From Verrucomicrobiota bacterium (GTDB lineage: Bacteria > Verrucomicrobiota > Verrucomicrobiia > Limisphaerales > J093), in assembly GCA_029556615.1 (NCBI GenBank), contig JAKQDD010000211.1:64001-128000 (forward strand): a stretch of DNA of 64,000 bases. Reading direction: 5' to 3'. The position numbers and the translations under genes were made by a program. Below are positions 9,629 through 19,315 of the stretch, one piece after another (position 1 is the stretch's first letter; each line of letters begins with the position of its first letter). The notes beneath the pieces are model-generated. The model saw nothing but the letters and a program-made list of their open reading frames with translations, ran no database searches and had not been told where the DNA came from.

Positions 9629-12600
9629 CTACACCTCCTCCGCTGCGAGACGATTGAGGAGCATGACTCGCTCCTTAACCCACGCGGACACTTGCGTGTC
9701 GAGCTCGCCCAGGTGTTGCAGGGCGAGGCTTGCGGCCTCCTCTAGCCACAGCGCACGCGCGCCAAGCACGCCAGAGTCCTCCGGGGCAGACAGCAGGGCG
9801 GCCGTAGCCTGCTTGGTCACCGCGCGCAAGCTCATGGCCTCCTTGCGCAGCAAGTCCGCGATCTCTCGACCTCGTGGCAACACGCGTCCGAGGGGTCCGT
9901 CGATCGCCTGAAGAGCTCCCGGCATGGAGAGGGCCCGGGACGACGCGCGACTCAGAAGAACCCGCATGACGCGTCCCCGCGCGAGGAGGAACACGTCGGG
10001 GGGACCGAACGGCAGAACCCACACACGGGTCGGGGACTCGGAGAGCGCCCCGACCCGAACGACACACGCAGTCCAGCCCCCCGTCTCGACCCAGTTCCCG
10101 CGCGCGATGTAGGGTGCAGGTATCGCCACTTCCTCGTCTGCGACCTCGATGGGTCCTGCGGGAGGGTGGACCCGCAGGAGAATGGTTCCGTTCGGTGCGG
10201 CCTCCGCCGCATCTACCTCGACCATGCGGTCAAGCACGTGGGTCGCGGAGGTCGCGAGCAAGGGACGGGTTCCAAGCGGGTCCGGGCTCCAGGTTACTTG
10301 AAGTGTGACCCCTGGAATGAAGCAGCGATACAGGGACACCGTGGAGGGTCGGTTGTAGCCGTAGAGCACACGCCACTGCGCGTCGGTCAGGTGGACGCGC
10401 AACCGTACGTCCTGCGCGTCCAGGTCGGACACGACCTGGTCAGGGTCGTTCACGCACACGGGCCTGTGGGGCCACGCGCACTGGATGAGGACCTCAGAGA
10501 CTCCCCCGCAGCCGGCCGGAGGAGACAACACCCACGCCCCCGCGCCCGTAGCCACGGAACCCACAGGAACGTCCTCGACCTGTGCAGGAGATCCGTCGAC
10601 GCGTCGAAACTCCGTGATCCCCGACAGGAGGACCACTTCCCCGCGGGGTTCCGCCTGCGCGTAGGTGAACTGCCAGCCTCCCCGCCCGTCATCGAGCGCG
10701 TCTCGTACCGATACGAACACGAACCCGTGACCGTCGAAGTCGTCCCACCGAAGCGACGACCTCGACACCACGATCTCGTCCTGCTGCGCCGAAATGATGC
10801 GAGGAAAGTCGAGCACGACGCGCGAGGCCCGCGGAGGCGCGACGTGCGCCTCCCCCACGTCAGGAGCACGCAGCAGGCGGGAAGTGGGAACCCCTGCGAG
10901 CGTAGACCCGCGAAGCAGGGATACTTCCAAACCCATTCCCCCCTCCGTCTCCCCTTCCAGCAGAGTACCGGTCCGCAGCCACGTAGCGGCTCGTGAACCC
11001 CCCAGCACCTCGACGCGACCATCCGGGCGCACGGCGATCCCATCGGCCTCCCCCACTACGAACCGGGGAGCCATGAGGAGTTCGACGCGAGAGCTCTCCG
11101 CGAGGTACCTGAGGGGGAAACCGGCCGCCCAGGCGTCACGCAGCGCGGTAGGTTTGCCCTCCGCGTCGTAGAGACTGTCGTGCTCTACGGCCTCCATGCG
11201 AGCGTCCCAGCAAAGGGGCTGCCCTCCGAACCCGACCACCTGCGTGAGGTGGTCGCCCGACCGAAGCCACGCGGGTTGTCCCGCCAGTGCGAGGCGTCCC
11301 GCGGGACTCGACCCCGACACCACCACGAAGGTACGTCCGTCTGCGGACACCTCGACAGGGAACCCCGCAGAAGTAACGCGGAGCACGCGCGGGGGCTCAA
11401 CGCCAGGAACAGGCCGGTCGGGCCGAAGGATCGCCACGACCGCAGACCGGCTCGGGATCCACCCTGCCGGCGACGGTGCTGTTCGTACCTCAGCGGTCCA
11501 TCGGACGCGGCCTCGCGCGACGCGCGACGCCTCCCGCCCACGCCACAGGGGCTCCGCAGCCCCTCCCCACGGGGGCTGGACCCAGTCGTCCAGGTCATTG
11601 ACGAGCGCGTGGGGGAGGTCGGCGGAGGAGAGGACGCGCGGACAGATCCGGCCTGTCACGTCGTCCAGGCACCCAGGCGTTGGGAGGCCCGCGTCGGCTT
11701 CCTGGAGGAAGGTCAACATGTCGAACCTCCTTCCCGTGGCCTCCTCGACGACTCCACCGAGGGCATGGGCCACCAGGGTGGCTCCGTGAAGCAGCCCACG
11801 CAGCTGAGCGTCCCGCAGCTCGACCTCTCGGCGTGACGTCGCGATAGTCAACGGCAGGAGAGGTACGGCAGCCGACAGTAGCGTCGCAGTGAACCAGTCC
11901 CGACCGGAAGACAAGTATCGCCCTCGCAGCGCGCCTCCCGGCGTAGGCTGACGACGTACGAGGCCCACAACGCGCACCTTGGCCCCGTCAGGCGGGCGAA
12001 GTCGCTGACCCTCCACCACGATCATCTGCCCCTCTTGCAAGGGCTCTCGGAGCAGCAGGACTCCGGTGTCCTCGTCCACCTGGATGGCCGGGCTGAGATG
12101 ACCAGGGCTACCAGGTGAGAAGGTCACGACCTTGAGAGACCCAGGACTCGCCGCCACGCTCCCCACGCCGGGAGCGGTCGTCATGCCTGTAAGGCCGAGC
12201 GGGGCGCGCAGCATGCGCGCCTCCTTGACCCCCGCGGCCAGGGCGCGCAGGGGAGCCGCCAGGGTGAGGTCGTATTGACCCTCCGCGACCCCCTTGACCC
12301 CCACGACAGCCGACGGCGCACCTCCGAGGTCTACCACAGACCCGGCGACAGGCTGGAAGCCGACAGGACAAGACACGCGGAGGGTGCCAGACCCCTTGAC
12401 GGCGCCGTCCACGACCTGCACCCCTATCCACTCCCACCCCGCGTCGTGCATCGGCCTGTCAGAGACGAGGAACAACGTGTCCCCACCGGGTCGCGAGGCT
12501 CCTGCGTCAGCCTCTGACGGAGGTGTGACTGCGACGCTCGTGAGGTCGTCCGGAGCGGGTGAGTAGGTGACCGCCCCAACCCAGAAGCACTCAGACCCCG

Positions 12601-15600
12601 CCCGAAGAATCTTACCTGGCGAGAACTGCCCCCGTCGGTCACCGCGCAGGTTGATGAACGCGGCGTTGGCGGGAACTCGCAGCCAGGGAAGGTAGACAGG
12701 AGACCGTGGCAGGTCTGCCGTAACCTCGCCCCCCATGGATTCGACCGACCAGTAGCTCACCTGGAAGGACGTTCCCGCGGGGACGGCAGCTCGGATGAGT
12801 CCCGTTCCCGGCCGGTCCTGTGGGTAGGAGACGGGCGCGCGCGCCGGCATCACGACACCCTGAGGATCCTTGGTTAGGACGGTCACGGAGCGCTCCAAGT
12901 TGACAGGAGGTTGCCCCACCGCGGCCCCAAACGCGAAGTACCCTCCGTCGACCTCCTTGGCCACGGCCTTCTCGATGAGGAAGCCCGCGAAGTCCGTCTC
13001 CTGCACTCCGACCCGCTGACCCCGAGGGTTCGCGCGGTAGTAGGTGACGCGCAAGCGCGACCCCGCTGCGACGGGCCTTACGAGGCCAAATCGGCCCGTA
13101 GAAGTGTCGATCGAGTAGTCGACCCCGCGGGCGAGCGAGGTCTTCACGAAGTCCCCCTCCGCCGGTGTCCACAGGACCACCACGACGTCCTCATCCTCGC
13201 GCATCACGAGGGGAGAGAACGTCCCCAGCATGGCCCAACCCCCGACACGGTATGCCCGTAGCCCTGCGTTCCCAGAGATCGGCGGGCGCAGCTCACCGCG
13301 AGTCCCCTCGCAGGATGCCGCATACCACCCACTCCCGCCTTGGACGGCCACCTCCACGAGGTCCACACCATCGAGGTTAGCTGGGGCCTCGAAGGTTCCA
13401 TCCTGGAGGTCGACGGTCCCCGACCAAGCGAGGGATGGGAACCCCTGCGCGAGTCGTAGGGAACCTCCCGCGCGCACGACCTCTCCCGGTGCGGACTCCC
13501 TCCACGCGTCCGCGCCGGGTTCGAGAACCTCAACCCGGCGGCCCTGAAATACGGCCCCGTCATCTGGGACGATAGGCCCCAGAACGGGTGTCCCCTCCGA
13601 AGGAGACACCCACGAGAGGGTTGCGGTGTCGGAGTCGATCACCGCGTCGGTCCCCACGCGCACCGATACGGCTGGGGCTGAACCGTCTGGGACGACGTGC
13701 ACCGCGTCACCAGACTCCAGGCGAGCGTCATCGTCCCACGGCGTCGCGGGGAGGGACAGCGCCGGAAAGCCCTGGAGGGGGTCAGCGAGGACTCGGTCAC
13801 CGCTCGCGTCGGTGTCCATGGGCCACGGGCCCTTGAGGGACCCCGCAGCCAGACCAGGATCCACGACCCAGTCGTTGCCCGCGGCGTCTCGACGCCACCC
13901 AGGTCCGAACCCGAGCGCCTGGCATCCGGAGAAATCGAAGGGGCCTCCAGGTTCGCCCGGCAGCACCTCAACCGTAAGCCCGTCGGGGTCTTCGACCACG
14001 ATGGCCCCGCGGTCCACCCATACGCGAACACGCGCTCCCATGGCCAGCGCCATACGCTCCGCCAGGTCTCCCGCCTCGTACCAACCTGGCGGAGTCGTCG
14101 TGGCCGTCCACGCGCTCACGCCAGCCGACGTGCGCACCCACAGGGCCTCCGTCCCACGCACCTCGAACGGACCCTTGCGCGCTGTGACGAGGTGCGCGCC
14201 GGACACTCCCTGCCGGAACAACGGGAAGGTCGCTTGGAGGTACAGCGGCGTGGGATCTCCCACCGCGAGCGTGCGATCCAGGACGAGGCGGTTCGACTCA
14301 CGCGAGTACACGGCTGTGCCGGAGGGAGCCAGGGCCGGAAGGTCCGTGTCGAGGTCCACGTCCTTGACCTCCGCCGCGTCTCCCCCCGAGAAGACCACGT
14401 ACGCCTTGCCTACTCCGTCGCTACCCGATCGCTTGATCCCTACGAGCACCTTCCCGTCGTCGACGGGGTCCTTGCCGGAGCCATCCGGGAGGTTGTACCA
14501 CCCCGACAATCCCCCGTGGTCGGGCAGGATCGAGGACCCGCGGGGAGCACGGAACCCCGCAGGACGATCATCAACGACAGGCGCGGCCCGCCGAAAGCTC
14601 GTGAGCCCCAGCGCGAGACCCTGGTAGTGCAGCGCGCGCCCCTGCACTCGGGCGAGGTCAGGTTGCGCGAACAGCACCAGTCCCGTGCTCATGGAGACCG
14701 CCACTTCCCCCGCCTGAAGGCGCAGTGTCGCCGAAGCCGCCTCCTGGTCGGTGAGGAACCTGCGCACGCGAAGGACCCGACCCTCTCCGACACGCAAGAT
14801 CGGGGTCTCCCACCACTCGGGGATGGGCGCTAGGTAGATGGGGTCTACGCCGATGATGATCGAGCCCGACACCCCAAGGTCCCACGTCCAGTGCCACAGG
14901 GTGTGCGGAGCGAGGTCCCGCAGCACGAGCACCTCCGCACCACGCACGAGCACCTCAGCCGTCCCGTCATCAACCGTGGACGCCAGGACGGGTCTCGACT
15001 CCTCCCCAGGCACGCTCCCCACGCGGAAGAAGGCTGGGCGGTCAGGGCGCTGCGGGTCTCCTGTGAGGTACTTCCCCGCCCATGCGGGGGCTTGGTTCGG
15101 GATGGGGTACTTAGCGCCAGCAGCCGCGGGCCCGAGCTTCTGCACGAACCCCCCTGGGAGGAAGGTGCGCACCCCCTCTCGCGAGGAGTTGCCGGTACGC
15201 CGCCGGCCAGGCTCGTCGCGCGTCCAGTAGACCTCCGGAGGTCCCGGGACGTACAGGACGGAGGCCGCTACGTCGCCCGGCAGGATTGGGTCAAACCGCT
15301 CGTCGAGGTACAGGGTTCCGGCCCAGGTGCGGAGGACCGAAACAATGTCGGTGCGGCCGTCTGCGCGCACCACACGAACACTTCGCGCCCTGTCGACCGG
15401 GCATCCCTCCTTGTCGAGGGCGAAACACGTGCGCTCGCTCTTGACCCACACGGACGTGGTCTGCTCCGTGTACACCTCCGCGCCGGGCCACCCGTAGCGA
15501 CCAGTCGAGGCGGTAACCACCGCGACTCCCAGGCTGTATCCGTCGTCGACAGCGAGGCACCGGTACACGTCCCCCGCCACGTCACGTAGGCGAGGCGGAT

Positions 15601-15694
15601 TGTCCCACGCCTCCAGGCACCGCGGCACGTCCGCGTGTACCGCGGCACGCGCGCGCGGATGAGAAGTCCATTCGGAGAAGGCAAGTAGGGCCAT
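9629..15694 (-). CDS. Giant virion protein (probable baseplate or tail)
   Basis: This protein is about 2021 residues from the ATG at 15694, which follows a GGAG site; a longer frame to 15724 lacks one. It is beta-rich with many Gly, Val, Pro and Trp residues and repeated short strand-turn patterns, as in multidomain tail spikes or hub proteins. The C-terminal 120 residues are helical, with Arg and Glu-rich segments. No catalytic motif is recognised. It sits between a small virion gene and the 915-residue gene in the tail module. An adhesion, baseplate-wedge or tail-fibre role is inferred from size, composition and position only. Confidence 0.6.
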   Translation of the reverse strand: MALLAFSEWTSHPRARAAVHADVPRCLEAWDNPPRLRDVAGDVYRCLAVDDGYSLGVAVVTASTGRYGWPGAEVYTEQTTSVWVKSERTCFALDKEGCPVDRARSVRVVRADGRTDIVSVLRTWAGTLYLDERFDPILPGDVAASVLYVPGPPEVYWTRDEPGRRRTGNSSREGVRTFLPGGFVQKLGPAAAGAKYPIPNQAPAWAGKYLTGDPQRPDRPAFFRVGSVPGEESRPVLASTVDDGTAEVLVRGAEVLVLRDLAPHTLWHWTWDLGVSGSIIIGVDPIYLAPIPEWWETPILRVGEGRVLRVRRFLTDQEAASATLRLQAGEVAVSMSTGLVLFAQPDLARVQGRALHYQGLALGLTSFRRAAPVVDDRPAGFRAPRGSSILPDHGGLSGWYNLPDGSGKDPVDDGKVLVGIKRSGSDGVGKAYVVFSGGDAAEVKDVDLDTDLPALAPSGTAVYSRESNRLVLDRTLAVGDPTPLYLQATFPLFRQGVSGAHLVTARKGPFEVRGTEALWVRTSAGVSAWTATTTPPGWYEAGDLAERMALAMGARVRVWVDRGAIVVEDPDGLTVEVLPGEPGGPFDFSGCQALGFGPGWRRDAAGNDWVVDPGLAAGSLKGPWPMDTDASGDRVLADPLQGFPALSLPATPWDDDARLESGDAVHVVPDGSAPAVSVRVGTDAVIDSDTATLSWVSPSEGTPVLGPIVPDDGAVFQGRRVEVLEPGADAWRESAPGEVVRAGGSLRLAQGFPSLAWSGTVDLQDGTFEAPANLDGVDLVEVAVQGGSGWYAASCEGTRGELRPPISGNAGLRAYRVGGWAMLGTFSPLVMREDEDVVVVLWTPAEGDFVKTSLARGVDYSIDTSTGRFGLVRPVAAGSRLRVTYYRANPRGQRVGVQETDFAGFLIEKAVAKEVDGGYFAFGAAVGQPPVNLERSVTVLTKDPQGVVMPARAPVSYPQDRPGTGLIRAAVPAGTSFQVSYWSVESMGGEVTADLPRSPVYLPWLRVPANAAFINLRGDRRGQFSPGKILRAGSECFWVGAVTYSPAPDDLTSVAVTPPSEADAGASRPGGDTLFLVSDRPMHDAGWEWIGVQVVDGAVKGSGTLRVSCPVGFQPVAGSVVDLGGAPSAVVGVKGVAEGQYDLTLAAPLRALAAGVKEARMLRAPLGLTGMTTAPGVGSVAASPGSLKVVTFSPGSPGHLSPAIQVDEDTGVLLLREPLQEGQMIVVEGQRLRPPDGAKVRVVGLVRRQPTPGGALRGRYLSSGRDWFTATLLSAAVPLLPLTIATSRREVELRDAQLRGLLHGATLVAHALGGVVEEATGRRFDMLTFLQEADAGLPTPGCLDDVTGRICPRVLSSADLPHALVNDLDDWVQPPWGGAAEPLWRGREASRVARGRVRWTAEVRTAPSPAGWIPSRSAVVAILRPDRPVPGVEPPRVLRVTSAGFPVEVSADGRTFVVVSGSSPAGRLALAGQPAWLRSGDHLTQVVGFGGQPLCWDARMEAVEHDSLYDAEGKPTALRDAWAAGFPLRYLAESSRVELLMAPRFVVGEADGIAVRPDGRVEVLGGSRAATWLRTGTLLEGETEGGMGLEVSLLRGSTLAGVPTSRLLRAPDVGEAHVAPPRASRVVLDFPRIISAQQDEIVVSRSSLRWDDFDGHGFVFVSVRDALDDGRGGWQFTYAQAEPRGEVVLLSGITEFRRVDGSPAQVEDVPVGSVATGAGAWVLSPPAGCGGVSEVLIQCAWPHRPVCVNDPDQVVSDLDAQDVRLRVHLTDAQWRVLYGYNRPSTVSLYRCFIPGVTLQVTWSPDPLGTRPLLATSATHVLDRMVEVDAAEAAPNGTILLRVHPPAGPIEVADEEVAIPAPYIARGNWVETGGWTACVVRVGALSESPTRVWVLPFGPPDVFLLARGRVMRVLLSRASSRALSMPGALQAIDGPLGRVLPRGREIADLLRKEAMSLRAVTKQATAALLSAPEDSGVLGARALWLEEAASLALQHLGELDTQVSAWVKERVMLLNRLAAEEV

Positions 15695-15732
15695 GTCAGC
15701 TCCAACGAATCCAGGTGTCCCCACTCTACTTC

Positions 15733-15808
15733 GAGCGCAGGGGTGTCGAGCCCTGGTAAGGTTCGAGGGGAGATTTAGCGGTCTCCTCCGGTCATCACCC
15801 CTGCGCTC
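15733..15808 (-). other. Three-way-junction-like structured element
   Basis: Between two virion genes, 15733-15745 and 15796-15808 are perfect 13-base complements. Inside them, 15746-15752 pairs with 15760-15766 (one G-U) and 15769-15773 pairs with 15782-15786. The fold is an outer stem with two inner hairpins. It could be an RNA processing or stability element, a terminator, or a small RNA. No coding frame explains the pairing. Confidence 0.45.
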
Positions 15809-15811
15809 TGC

Positions 15812-16396
15812 TCACACCACGAAGCTCGTCGTAGGAGCCGTGATGGGTAGACCACCTCCAGATCCCTTGATCACTCCGACTCCCGAGCCGGCGGACAGCA
15901 CCACGAAGACCACCGCGGCGACCCCGCTCGCCGTGATGTACGCCCCGGGGCCGCCGAGCTTGCCCGCGAGCTCCTTCTCCAGCGTGACGAGGTTGATCGT
16001 GGTGAACTTCGTCGAGTCGAGCCCGATCCCCACGAGTGGGCTCACTCCCTGATACTGCCCCTGCGTAGTGAACAGCGTCGATATCCAGGTGGAGATGGCG
16101 CTCGCCAGAGAGGTTCCGGTGGGGCCCTGGAGGAAGGGCGCAGCGGCCAGCCTCGCTAGAACCTGGTTGTCGGGCACCATCATCCTTGTGGTCGCGAAGG
16201 CGATCGACCCCATGCCAGGCATCCCCGTCGCGGTACCGGTGAGACCAAGGTTGAGCGGGTTGCCAACCGCCCACGAGACGAGCGCCTCCGAGAGCGCTTT
16301 AGCCGTCTTGAGGGAGGCAGGCCCGATGATCGGGTTTGGGGTTGCCCGCGCCATCGCCGCCACGCACGTCGCCTGCGCGCCTGGTACGGTGATCAT
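15812..16396 (-). CDS. Unknown small virion-module protein
   Basis: This 194-residue protein is rich in Ala, Gly, Thr and Ser. It begins MITVPGAQATCVAAMARATP and has a hydrophobic stretch near residues 155-175 (GVAAVVFVVLSAGSGVGVI). It lies between the tape measure and the giant protein in the tail module. No motif is recognised. The hydrophobic stretch could be a membrane-contact segment or the core of a beta structure. Confidence 0.5.
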   Translation of the reverse strand: MITVPGAQATCVAAMARATPNPIIGPASLKTAKALSEALVSWAVGNPLNLGLTGTATGMPGMGSIAFATTRMMVPDNQVLARLAAAPFLQGPTGTSLASAISTWISTLFTTQGQYQGVSPLVGIGLDSTKFTTINLVTLEKELAGKLGGPGAYITASGVAAVVFVVLSAGSGVGVIKGSGGGLPITAPTTSFVV

Positions 16397-16413
16397 GCGG
16401 ACTCTTACCCTAG

Positions 16414-19284
16414 CTAGGGAGCCTGCCCATCGATCGCCAGGGTATTGCGCTGAAGGGCGGTCGAGATGGCCTGCGCGTTGTTGTAGTAGTGGTTGTTCTG
16501 GACGACCGTCCTAGATCGCGCATGCGCCCCCGGCTGCGAGGGGAAGAAGGCGCTCGCCGAGGGTAGCGCTGGGGACACCGAGGTTGTCGGAGGGGAGGGC
16601 GGAAGGATGTCCCCACCCCGCCCGAGGCCGATCTGTCCAAGCACGGTGTCGACCGGACCCGTGATGCCCGCCTTCTTAGCCGCATCGAGGATGTCCTGCT
16701 TGCTCTGCTCAACAGCCTCCTTCTTGAACTCCTGGGCACTCTTGGCCGACAGCCAACTGTAGGACGCGGACGTCGCGGTGACTTTCGAGCGGATCTTCGA
16801 TAGCGCCGCCACACGTCCCTGGAGGGCCTGGACTGCGGTGCGCTTACCCTCCACCTGGGCGGCAAGCGCCGTCCGGTCTGCCCCCTGCGATCCCTTCATG
16901 CGGGCGACTAGGTCGGAGAGCTCCTTCTCCTTGGCCCGCAAGTCCGCGCGGGACTTGTCGATGTCGCCCGTGAGGGACTCGATCGCCGAGGTGCGGTTCT
17001 TGCGCTCCTTCTCGCTGCCGAAGAAGCTGTAGATGCCCTGGACGACCGAGTAGATCTGCTCCAGCCAGTACTCAACCCCCTGCTCCAGGATCTTCGTCAT
17101 GTCCGCCGTGTTATGGACCATCTCCTGCGCGAGCTGGACATCACGAGGGACCTGCTCCTCGGCCACCTTGGCGAACTCCTTGCCCGCCGAGGTGATGACG
17201 TCCTCGAACGTGTTGCCGATCACCTCTCCCTGCCCCGAGGAGAAGCGGCTTCCCGCCTCCACCAAGGTCCTGCGACGGTTACCCTGCCGGTCGACGTAGA
17301 TTCCTTGACTCCGAGCGAGCTGCTCGGCGTACTTCTCGTCGTAGGGCTTGCCCGCGCGGACTCCGCGCTGGACGGCGGATAGCTTCTCGTCGAGCTTGGC
17401 GAAGCTCTCGCTCAGCCGAACAAGCTGGGAGTACTCCTCGCCCGAGGTGCCCGTGATGCTCTGGGCCCCCATCGCCTTCGCTCCGGAGAGCAGGTGGAGC
17501 GGCGACCCCACGATGCGCTGCGCCTCTAGGAGCTTGAGCGCCAGCGTCCCACCGGCCCCGATGTTACCAAGTGCGTTGGCCCGAGTAGCCAGGCCCCCAG
17601 AGGCCCCACGCGACCTCTCAACGGCCGTTCGGATCACTCGGACAAGCTCGTCAGACACCCCCTCGGTCTGTGCCCGGAACAGCAGGTCCGCCTGCTTGTC
17701 GGCCGATAGCTTGCCGAACTGCGCCGCACCCTTGCCGCTCGCCAGGTCAACCCCATAGACCCCGAGCGCGCGCTTTATGGCCTCCTGCTGGGGTCCACTG
17801 GCCTCCGCGACCCGCTTGGACAGCTCCGACACGGCCGCCTCTGCCTCCGCCTTGAAGACGCGGCTCGTCGTGGTGTTGCCGGTCACCATGAGACGCCGAT
17901 ACCGATCCTGGATGGACTCGTGCCCGAACCCACGCTGGAGGTTCTGGAGGAGTTCCCCGCCGGCCTTGGGACCCAGCACCTTGCCGATCGACTTGAGTAG
18001 TGAGGCCGCCTGCGTGAGGCGGACGTTGTAGCCGGTGAGCCCGCTGGTCGCCTGGAGGATGAGGCTGAAGAAGCGCTTCGTCCCGAAGCCCGACTCCCGC
18101 GCGGCGAGCTCTACCTCGGAGAAGCGGTCCTGCACACCCTTGAGCGACAGGCCGAGGTCCTCCATGTAGCCCGAGGTGGCGGTCGCCACCTCGTTGGTCG
18201 ATATCCCGAGGAGCTTCGAGAAGGTCAGGGCGTGTGCGGTCGCGTCCCGATACCGCTCCATCTCCTCGCCCACGTCCCGTACCCCGCGGGCCAGCTGACG
18301 CATCGTGAGGCCCGCCTCCGCGTAGGCTCCGAGCACCTTGAGGTGCTCCTCGGCGGTCGTCCCCCAGATGCGGTTAAAGGCGAACGCCCCCTCCCCCGCC
18401 GTGAAGGCGCGACGCGTGCGGTCGATCGCATCGCCTGTGTTCTCGTAGGTCCCCGCCAGGTCGCCGGCCGTGACCCCCGCGTCGAGCAAGGTGCGATTTA
18501 GCTCCTTGGCCTTGGCATCCGCGTCGACCATGATCTTCACGAGGGCGGCGACCCCCGCCACGACAGCGCCAATCGCCACGACGGCGGGTCCGAGCTTGCC
18601 AAGGACCCCAGAGAGCCCCTCGAAGAGCTTGCCCGACTTCCCCTCCCCCGCCTTCTGCGACGCCTGCACGCTCGCGGTGTTCAGGCGTCGTCCGGCCGCC
18701 TTGAGGACGCTCGCAACGTCCCCCGACTTCAGGCGGTCGAACTGCTCCGACAGCGAGTCCCCGATCTCCTCGGCGGCCTGAGACCAGGTCCGCTTGCTGA
18801 GCCGCTCCGCCTCCTCGACGGCGTCCTTGCGCCGCTCGGCGACGTTTCGGACGTGCTTCATCTCATCGTCGAACCCTTTGTGCAGAGAGGCGAGCCGCCG
18901 CCGCTCGAGCTGCGCCTCCTGCTGGAGCGCGCGCGACTCCAGCCCCCGGGCCTGACGCTCCCGAATCTGGGCCGCCAGCTTCTCGACCTTGAGGTGCGAG
19001 GCGTCGACCTTCTTCATCGAGTCCTCGTACTGGTGGACCACCTTGCGGAGCGCACCCGGTGAGAAGCTCGCCTCGGCCGCCTCCCGGACCGTCTTGGCCC
19101 ATGTCTTGCCGATCTCGCTGCGCGTCTTGGTCCAGCCCTCCAGGAACTGCTTGTCGTCGAAGGAGATCGCCTCAGAGAACTCCCCCGCCGCGCGACGCAG
19201 CTTGCGCTGCACACCCTCGATTCCGGTGAGCTCGAGGTCGGCGATGAGCTTCAGGACCGACTTGGACTGGCTGGGCGCACGCAT
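16414..19284 (-). CDS. Tail tape measure protein
   Basis: This 956-residue protein has the tape measure layout: a charged, coiled-coil N-terminal half (about 1-220), a hydrophobic Gly/Ala-rich block near 225-255 (VVAIGAVVAGVAALVKIMV), then long helical segments with Ala, Lys and Glu. A Pro/Ser-rich stretch precedes the C-terminus. It follows the tube and two chaperone-like genes, the usual order in myoviruses. Such proteins set tail length and are ejected with the genome. No lysozyme or peptidase motif is visible. Confidence 0.8.
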   Translation of the reverse strand: MRAPSQSKSVLKLIADLELTGIEGVQRKLRRAAGEFSEAISFDDKQFLEGWTKTRSEIGKTWAKTVREAAEASFSPGALRKVVHQYEDSMKKVDASHLKVEKLAAQIRERQARGLESRALQQEAQLERRRLASLHKGFDDEMKHVRNVAERRKDAVEEAERLSKRTWSQAAEEIGDSLSEQFDRLKSGDVASVLKAAGRRLNTASVQASQKAGEGKSGKLFEGLSGVLGKLGPAVVAIGAVVAGVAALVKIMVDADAKAKELNRTLLDAGVTAGDLAGTYENTGDAIDRTRRAFTAGEGAFAFNRIWGTTAEEHLKVLGAYAEAGLTMRQLARGVRDVGEEMERYRDATAHALTFSKLLGISTNEVATATSGYMEDLGLSLKGVQDRFSEVELAARESGFGTKRFFSLILQATSGLTGYNVRLTQAASLLKSIGKVLGPKAGGELLQNLQRGFGHESIQDRYRRLMVTGNTTTSRVFKAEAEAAVSELSKRVAEASGPQQEAIKRALGVYGVDLASGKGAAQFGKLSADKQADLLFRAQTEGVSDELVRVIRTAVERSRGASGGLATRANALGNIGAGGTLALKLLEAQRIVGSPLHLLSGAKAMGAQSITGTSGEEYSQLVRLSESFAKLDEKLSAVQRGVRAGKPYDEKYAEQLARSQGIYVDRQGNRRRTLVEAGSRFSSGQGEVIGNTFEDVITSAGKEFAKVAEEQVPRDVQLAQEMVHNTADMTKILEQGVEYWLEQIYSVVQGIYSFFGSEKERKNRTSAIESLTGDIDKSRADLRAKEKELSDLVARMKGSQGADRTALAAQVEGKRTAVQALQGRVAALSKIRSKVTATSASYSWLSAKSAQEFKKEAVEQSKQDILDAAKKAGITGPVDTVLGQIGLGRGGDILPPSPPTTSVSPALPSASAFFPSQPGAHARSRTVVQNNHYYNNAQAISTALQRNTLAIDGQAP

Positions 19285-19315
19285 GTGAAGTCTTTACTCA
19301 GGGTGCTGGGATAGC

